Part shown: in pieces, positions 35,828 to 41,900 of the stretch
How positions within the stretch are numbered: the stretch's first letter is position 1
Layout: each line of letters starts with the position of its first letter
NCBI GenBank assembly: GCA_011065045.1
Contig: JAAKFN010000003.1
Coordinates: 1 to 41,900 of the forward strand
Direction of reading: 5' to 3'
Origin: Candidatus Anoxychlamydiales bacterium
Lineage (GTDB): Bacteria > Chlamydiota > Chlamydiia > Chlamydiales > SM23-39
Length of the DNA: 41,900 nt
Position numbers and translations under genes: made by a program
The notes under the pieces: generated by a model
The model's database searches: none
What the model saw: only the letters and a program-made list of their open reading frames with translations
What the model was told of the DNA's origin: nothing

Positions 35828-38590
35828 ATGAGAGATTTTTTCACAAAAATTTTATTGTTATTTATTTGTATAGTTTCTTTTGGATATACAGATGAAAACC
35901 CCTTATTTAATCCTCAAACTCAAGAAGAAGCTCTCTTCTTAAGAAGAATTGCAGAGTTTTGGCAAGATGAGGAGTTTGAAATAGCCAAATATCAAATAGA
36001 AAACTACATATTAGAGCATCCCAAAAGCGATATGATAGATTCTTTATATGCTATTTTAGGCAACATTCATATGAATGAAAAAGGATATTCAAAAGCTGTA
36101 ATAGCTTTTGAAAACATTAAAGATGAAGATGTAAAAGATAAAATTGGAGTAAATCTCCTCGCTTCTTTATATCATCTAAAATGGCATTTAAGACTTATTG
36201 ATGAGTGCGACTACTACATTACAAGAGTTGATGGAGCTCTAAAAGATAAAATTACATATCTAAGAGCAATATCACTATATAACAGATCTCTAGAGATTGA
36301 AGATCCAAATGAGATAAATGAGCTAATAGTACAATCAAAAGATGGCTTTGAAGCTTTAGTAGAGACAAAATTTGAAAATCAAGCAAGAGAATACCTATCT
36401 CAAATTCATAAGACTTTAAATGATTTTGAAAAGGCAAGTGACTGTTATATGCATCTTGCAAATAGTGATCCTACAAAAAAAGATGAATATCTTTTTAGCG
36501 CAGCACTCCTGCAAGCTCATTTTGATAAGGAAAAAGCCCTTGAAACTTTTAATGTAATAACAAAAGGATCCTCTTTAAAATCTAAAGATGCGGCCTACAA
36601 TAAGCTTTTGCTTTTATATGAAATGAAACGTTTTTCAGATATATCTTTAGAAAAAGATACTCTTTTAAATTTAATAGAAGAAGATAAAAAATCCCTTGCT
36701 TATTTTTTTATTGGACGCTCTTATTTCAATCAAGAAGATTATGAAAATTCATTATTTCATTTAGAAAACGCTATCAATTTAGATCTAGAACCTCAAGAGA
36801 CCAGATTATCACATATCATGCTGATGCAAAGCGCTTTTCATTTAAATGATTTTGGTGTTTTCAATAGATCATTTGATGAGTTCGTTTTAAAATATCCAGA
36901 TGATGAAAAACTTTTTGAGAGTTTATTTGCAAAAGCAATGCTGAGTAAAAATAATGAGAAATACACAGAGTCTCTTAAAGTTTTTGAAAATATAATTTCA
37001 CAAGATTTTGAAGAAGCAAAAAATCTTGAAAACTTTTTATTTGAATACGCTAATTTACTTTTTTTAACTGACAACACAAAAAAGAGTAAAGAGACATTTA
37101 GAGAGCTTATTTCAATTTCAGAAAATACAGATCTTATCAAAACATCTCTTCAATATATTGTTAATGCAACCATACAAGATCTGCAAAACGAATCATCTGA
37201 GAGTAAATTAATATCAATTAGAAAAGCTTTAGCGTATGAAATTGAAAATCTTTTAGAAAATAAAGAGCTATTTGAAACGGGTGAGATTTTAGAGTTTAAT
37301 TTTTCTCTTGCTAAAACTTATTTTGATTTAGAAAATTTTGAAGATAGTTTAACTATTTTAAAAGCTTTCTTAGAAGAAGATCAAAAGTCTTATTTTTCTG
37401 AAGATGAATTATCAGAAATTAACCTGCTTATTGGATTTTGTGTAAGAAATACAATAAACGATCTAGATGGATTTATTCGTTTTGCAAATATTTCACTTGA
37501 TCTCTCTAAAGATTCAAAGCATAAATTTACAACTTATATTAACCTATTTAACTCTCATTTAGAGCTCGCAAAAAGAGATGATGTTATAGATGATGAGCAT
37601 TTAGAAAAAGCAGCATATAATCTTTTTAATGCCTATTCTATTGCAAAAAGTAAGATAAATAGAAATAATCTTATATGGCTAAGTGATTTTTTATCTAACA
37701 AGGTTAGTAGCTATTTGTCTGAAAATTACAAAAACTCTCTTTTTGCTAATAGAAAAATAGTTTCTTATTCAGAAAATGCTTCTGATATTTATAGAGATCT
37801 ATTAGATAATGGTGATGAAGAGAATTTTGAAGAGTTCTCTATTAAACTCGCCTATTTAAATACTCTTCAAAATAATTTAACCGATGCAGCTACTCTTTTA
37901 GAAAAGCTTATTCAAAATTATCGTTTTTATCCTGAGAATTCTTTCAAATCTCCAGAACAAACAGTTTTTGAGCTTGCTAAAATCTATGAAAAACAAAATT
38001 TCAAAGAAAAAGCAATTAGTTTATATGAAGAATTTATTCCAGTTTTCAAAAAAGAGAATCGATTTAAATCTCAATCCTTGTTACACTTGTCGAGATTATG
38101 GCTCTCAAATGTTGCAAAAGAAGATTTTGTAGTTTCTAATAAAGAGCTTGAAAAAATCATAAGCACTTTAAAAACAGTTAGTTTTCAAAAAATATTTGAA
38201 AACGAGCCAACACATTTAGAAGCAGCACTTGATTATGTAGATGTTGTTTGTTATATGGAAAATAACGAAAGCTTTGAAAAAAGATTGTTTTTATTAGGAA
38301 GACTAAAAGAAAACTTTACCTCTACAGAGGACGTTATCTCTCAAGACTATCAAACTATGAGAGAGGTCCTTAAAGATAAAGAGAAAATATATAGTGCGTA
38401 CATGTTAGAAGTTGAAGCTGAAAAAAATATTTGTATAGGATTCTTAGAAAACGATCAAAAAAGAATTGATAAAGCAAATCTTCAGCTAAAACGTCTACAA
38501 GAAAATGAACTCATTTGTACAAAATTTTTAGAAGATAGAGTTAATAGATATCTGAAATTAATAGAGGAATATCCTTTTGAAGAAAAATAA
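35828..38590 (+). CDS. Large TPR-repeat protein, exported
   Basis: 920 aa; signal-like N-terminus MRDFFTKILLLFICIVSFGYT and many TPR-like units (SLAYFFIGRSYFNQEDYENSLFHLENAINLD). Confidence 0.85.
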   Translation: MRDFFTKILLLFICIVSFGYTDENPLFNPQTQEEALFLRRIAEFWQDEEFEIAKYQIENYILEHPKSDMIDSLYAILGNIHMNEKGYSKAVIAFENIKDEDVKDKIGVNLLASLYHLKWHLRLIDECDYYITRVDGALKDKITYLRAISLYNRSLEIEDPNEINELIVQSKDGFEALVETKFENQAREYLSQIHKTLNDFEKASDCYMHLANSDPTKKDEYLFSAALLQAHFDKEKALETFNVITKGSSLKSKDAAYNKLLLLYEMKRFSDISLEKDTLLNLIEEDKKSLAYFFIGRSYFNQEDYENSLFHLENAINLDLEPQETRLSHIMLMQSAFHLNDFGVFNRSFDEFVLKYPDDEKLFESLFAKAMLSKNNEKYTESLKVFENIISQDFEEAKNLENFLFEYANLLFLTDNTKKSKETFRELISISENTDLIKTSLQYIVNATIQDLQNESSESKLISIRKALAYEIENLLENKELFETGEILEFNFSLAKTYFDLENFEDSLTILKAFLEEDQKSYFSEDELSEINLLIGFCVRNTINDLDGFIRFANISLDLSKDSKHKFTTYINLFNSHLELAKRDDVIDDEHLEKAAYNLFNAYSIAKSKINRNNLIWLSDFLSNKVSSYLSENYKNSLFANRKIVSYSENASDIYRDLLDNGDEENFEEFSIKLAYLNTLQNNLTDAATLLEKLIQNYRFYPENSFKSPEQTVFELAKIYEKQNFKEKAISLYEEFIPVFKKENRFKSQSLLHLSRLWLSNVAKEDFVVSNKELEKIISTLKTVSFQKIFENEPTHLEAALDYVDVVCYMENNESFEKRLFLLGRLKENFTSTEDVISQDYQTMREVLKDKEKIYSAYMLEVEAEKNICIGFLENDQKRIDKANLQLKRLQENELICTKFLEDRVNRYLKLIEEYPFEEK

Positions 38591-40319
38591 AAACAATCTC
38601 TTTTTAAAAATTTCTGTTTTTATTTCAATAGCTATCCATGTGGTAGCTATTGCTTCTATTAATCATTTGGAGATTAAATCTTCTCTAGCTTCTAAAAACA
38701 TTATGTTTTCTAATAAAGCAGCTGCCTACAATAGCAAAAAAAATATAAATCAAATTCTAAATATTGTTTTGCAAAAAAAACAAAAAAATATTTTAACTCA
38801 AATCAAATGTAAAAAAACAGAGCTTCCATCAAGTGAATCAACTGCTTTTCTAAAAAATGACTTTAATCTAAAAAAAGATCCTCTTTCATGCAAAAGGTTT
38901 TCTTTCCCCCCTACAGAGTCAACTAAAAATGAGTTTTATAAATTAGTTGAAAGAAAAAACATCCTGCCAGGTCTTGATAACGAAAACTCTTTATTGATGG
39001 TAGCTTTTCAAACAAAAGATTCTTATAAAAGTGAAGATGAGATAACAAATGAAACAGCTGATCTTGCTATCTCTCTTCCAGAAGTAGAAAAAAACACAAA
39101 ATTAACGACCTGCTTTAATTATCCTTTAAATGAAAAAGATAAATCAAAATTTCAGTTTGCAAATTTTGCTAACAGAGAAGAAAACAATTTAGATGCCTTA
39201 ACAAAACTTAAACAAAAAAAAATCAAACTCTTTCCATATAACTTCTCCTTAATACATATGCCTGAGCTCTCTGATTTAACAACCCTATCTTATAAAGATT
39301 TTTTTGATATAGATGTCACATTTGCTCCAAATTTAAATGAAAAAGGCTTTATTTTTGCAATCACACTTCTTCCTAAACACTCCATGAAGTTAAAAAGACT
39401 GAAACAAAATGTTTTTTTCTTGGTAGATAGATCTAACTCTATTCAAAAAGATAGACTCACATCTACACGTCATGCAATTACATCAAGTCTTCCTTTGTTA
39501 GGAAAAGATGATAGTTTTAATATCTTAGCTTTCGATACAAAACTAGATGTTTTATCAACTCAAAACCTAAGCCCTGATGAGAATGTATCTTTATCTAGAG
39601 CAAAATCGTTTTTAAGAAAACAAAATATCGGTAGCTTTTTTTCTTCTACAAATTTTTCTATCCCGCTTTTTAAAATTTTAAATTCAAATGTGAAAAATGA
39701 TGAAGTTAATATTGCAATTCTACTCTCAAATGGTGATGGGCTAAACAAATTTAAAAACTATAGGATTTTTAATGATTGGACAAAGCTAAATGGAGGCAAT
39801 CTCTCTCTTTATACTCTTGGACTAGAAAGTGATAAAAACTTGTCAATCTTAGAGCTTTTTAGCTTCTTTAATAAAGGTAAACTTATTCCTTCTTCAACAA
39901 ATAGAGGAATAAAAAGAAAACTGCAAAAATTACTCAAATCAATTAGCTATCCAATCGCTAAAGATATCGTATCTAACGCTATTTGTTTAGAAAGCTCAGC
40001 TAACATAAAACTATATCCTCTCTCTGATCAATCCCCTAATTTATATATGAATGAGCCATATGTAATACTCGGAACAACTGATAAGCTCACAGATTTTACA
40101 ATATTTGTTCAAGGGAAAGGAAAAGATAACTTCTTCAACTTAAAAAAACACATTTGTTTTGATCAAGCAAAACAAGGTGGAAAAATTCTTCAAAAAGAGT
40201 TAGCTGTTAAAAAAGCTTCTAAGTGCTATGAAGAGTTTTTAGCAGACAGCAACCCAAATCACTTAAAAGAAGCAAACCATCATCTAGAACCATTTGCAAT
40301 AGAGCCAGCTTTTAGATGA
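38577..40319 (+). CDS. VWA-domain membrane protein
   Basis: N-terminal TM ISVFISIAIHVVAIASI; VWA core VFFLVDRSNSIQKDRLTSTRHAITSSLPLLGKDDSFNILAFDTKLDVL with MIDAS-type DxSxS (DRSNS). Overlaps the TPR gene by 14 nt. Confidence 0.82.
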   Translation: MKKNKNNLFLKISVFISIAIHVVAIASINHLEIKSSLASKNIMFSNKAAAYNSKKNINQILNIVLQKKQKNILTQIKCKKTELPSSESTAFLKNDFNLKKDPLSCKRFSFPPTESTKNEFYKLVERKNILPGLDNENSLLMVAFQTKDSYKSEDEITNETADLAISLPEVEKNTKLTTCFNYPLNEKDKSKFQFANFANREENNLDALTKLKQKKIKLFPYNFSLIHMPELSDLTTLSYKDFFDIDVTFAPNLNEKGFIFAITLLPKHSMKLKRLKQNVFFLVDRSNSIQKDRLTSTRHAITSSLPLLGKDDSFNILAFDTKLDVLSTQNLSPDENVSLSRAKSFLRKQNIGSFFSSTNFSIPLFKILNSNVKNDEVNIAILLSNGDGLNKFKNYRIFNDWTKLNGGNLSLYTLGLESDKNLSILELFSFFNKGKLIPSSTNRGIKRKLQKLLKSISYPIAKDIVSNAICLESSANIKLYPLSDQSPNLYMNEPYVILGTTDKLTDFTIFVQGKGKDNFFNLKKHICFDQAKQGGKILQKELAVKKASKCYEEFLADSNPNHLKEANHHLEPFAIEPAFR

Positions 40320-40888
40320 GCTTAAAAATAATAGCCGGTAAATTCAAAGGAAAAAAACTTCTTACCACTAAAGATATAAGACCAGCTACTTCTTTAGTTA
40401 GAGATTCCATTTTTAATATCTCTCAAAATTTTATTGAAAACGCTAATTTTTTAGATATTTTCTCAGGATCAGGAGCGCTTGGTTTAGAAGCGCTATCTAG
40501 AGGAGCAAGATTTGCTACTTTTATCGATAATAATTTTAAGTCTTGTCAAATCATTAAAAAAAACATCAGAGCTTTAAGTGTAGAAGATCAAACATTTGTG
40601 GTTCAAAAAGATGCCATGAAAGCTATAAAAACTCTAGAAGGCCCTTATGATGTTATCACGGTAGATCCTCCGTTTATAATCTATAAAGAAAAACCCTCTT
40701 ACATCAATGCGCTATTATCTTTATTAAGAACTAAAAATTTAATAACTCCAGATAGCCTAATTTTTTTAGAAGAACCAACTTATTCCAAAAGAGATCCTTT
40801 GGTAGAGGATCTCGATCTCTTAAATAAAAGAAAGTATGGATCTTGTTTTCTTTTAGAATATGCATGCAAAAAAGGCCTTTTCAATTAA
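40316..40888 (+). CDS. rsmD: 16S rRNA (guanine(966)-N(2))-methyltransferase RsmD
   Basis: MSLKIIAGKFKGKKLLTTKDIRPATSLVRDSIFNIS, NFLDIFSGSGALGLEALSRGA, YDVITVDPPFI. ATGA overlap with upstream gene. Confidence 0.95.
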   Translation: MSLKIIAGKFKGKKLLTTKDIRPATSLVRDSIFNISQNFIENANFLDIFSGSGALGLEALSRGARFATFIDNNFKSCQIIKKNIRALSVEDQTFVVQKDAMKAIKTLEGPYDVITVDPPFIIYKEKPSYINALLSLLRTKNLITPDSLIFLEEPTYSKRDPLVEDLDLLNKRKYGSCFLLEYACKKGLFN

Positions 40889-41125
40889 CGATAGGCATAA
40901 ACATATTGAAACAAGCTGCAAAAGAATTTGTCGATTTATTTTCTTTTCGTAATTTCTTTCAGCTTTTTCACTTTCTTGAAACTTTTCCATGCTCTAAACC
41001 TAGAACACTAACTATATCATCAGGAGTTTGAGGATCTTCTTTAGGTCCTATTACGTCTTTCTTCCAGCCAGAGTTTTTCTCATACGTAGTATTTAGGGAA
41101 AAGATTTGAGTAAGTTTTTTTTCGT

Positions 41126-41893
41126 TTAATTTGAAATCCCGGTTAATTGATTTAGTGTTTTTTGTAAGAATTTTTTTTCATTTAATTCTTTCTGGATTTT
41201 TTTCCTCTCTAATTTATATTTTTCTAAAATAGGATCATCATTAAAAGGCAATCTATAAGATCTAAACTTAGGTAAAAGTAAATGAGATAAAGATGGTTGT
41301 TGATGATCATCTTTCTCTTTTATACTAGCAAAGAATGAATGAATTTCTTTAGATTCGATTTTTTTCTTCATATCCACAGAAAAGAAATAAGAATTTTTAA
41401 GACCGTATCCATAAGTAATACCCATAAGTAGATGGTTTGAGAATACTTGATTCCAAAAAGAAGAATCAATATTTTTAAAATCCATAGTAACGGCAATAGG
41501 ATCAAAATCATATCCCAGCTCTTTCTTAAATACATCATAGTTTTTTAAAAGAGTCGTTATCATCTCTTGAATATTCAGGATATATCCAAAAGCGATTTCC
41601 TTGGTTTTCGTTTGACGCTTAGAGAATATAAAAGGTGATTTGGGATAATTATTGATAAAAGAAACCCATTTTTCCCAATTTTCATGAAGGTCATAATCAT
41701 CACAATATTGTTTTATTGCTACATCCGCCCTTTTTTTCTCTTCTATTTCTGCTGATTTTAAATAAGGTTGAACCGCTTGTTCCCAATCTTTTCTGGTAGC
41801 ATAAATAATTTCTTTCGACGAAAGAGGCTTTGTTCCATAAAGAGTATATATGGCTGAGCTATCTAAAAAAAAATCATGAAAAAATTTATTCAT
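41126..41893 (-). CDS. Hypothetical protein, possibly frameshifted near its 3' end
   Basis: 255-aa ORF MNKFFHDFFLDSSAIYTLYGTKPLS...; coding-like sequence continues downstream in another frame to a stop at 40968. Confidence 0.6.
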   Translation of the reverse strand: MNKFFHDFFLDSSAIYTLYGTKPLSSKEIIYATRKDWEQAVQPYLKSAEIEEKKRADVAIKQYCDDYDLHENWEKWVSFINNYPKSPFIFSKRQTKTKEIAFGYILNIQEMITTLLKNYDVFKKELGYDFDPIAVTMDFKNIDSSFWNQVFSNHLLMGITYGYGLKNSYFFSVDMKKKIESKEIHSFFASIKEKDDHQQPSLSHLLLPKFRSYRLPFNDDPILEKYKLERKKIQKELNEKKFLQKTLNQLTGISN

Positions 41894-41900
41894 CCAAATC

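Noticed and set aside
36252-37140. Minus-strand ORFs inside the 920-aa TPR gene
   Set aside because: Shadow ORFs of an Asp/Glu/Leu-rich helical repeat protein; no independent evidence.

Overview
This 41.9 kb AT-rich window looks like the chromosome of a Chlamydiae-lineage, probably environmental, bacterium. That placement is inferred from gene content and order recalled from Chlamydia: coaE-rho, dnaB-mnmG-lplA, sdhC-sdhA-sdhB, tatD, an exbB/exbD/tonB-like-tolB-pal-LysM cluster, and rsmD. The housekeeping backbone is interrupted by accessory material. The main items are: (i) a two-partner-secretion operon (one TpsB, two paralogous TpsA) between sdhC and tatD, abutting a frameshifted IS630-type transposase relic; (ii) a 139-aa mini-intein without an endonuclease in DnaB; (iii) an AAA_14/DUF4143-type ATPase gene between dnaB and mnmG, preceded by three palindromic sites at exactly 32-bp centre-to-centre spacing, one a perfect 32-bp palindrome; (iv) an antitoxin-like HTH gene with no visible toxin; (v) a zinc-ribbon ORF just downstream of a tRNA-Ser; and (vi) a 30-aa COX24/bS22-like basic protein missed by the ORF track. 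The right part carries a MOMP-like/Lpg1974-type OMP, a large membrane protein behind a near-consensus sigma70 promoter, an OmpR-type regulator, and a TPR/TPR/VWA cluster ending in rsmD. All family names come from reading motifs by eye; no search was run.
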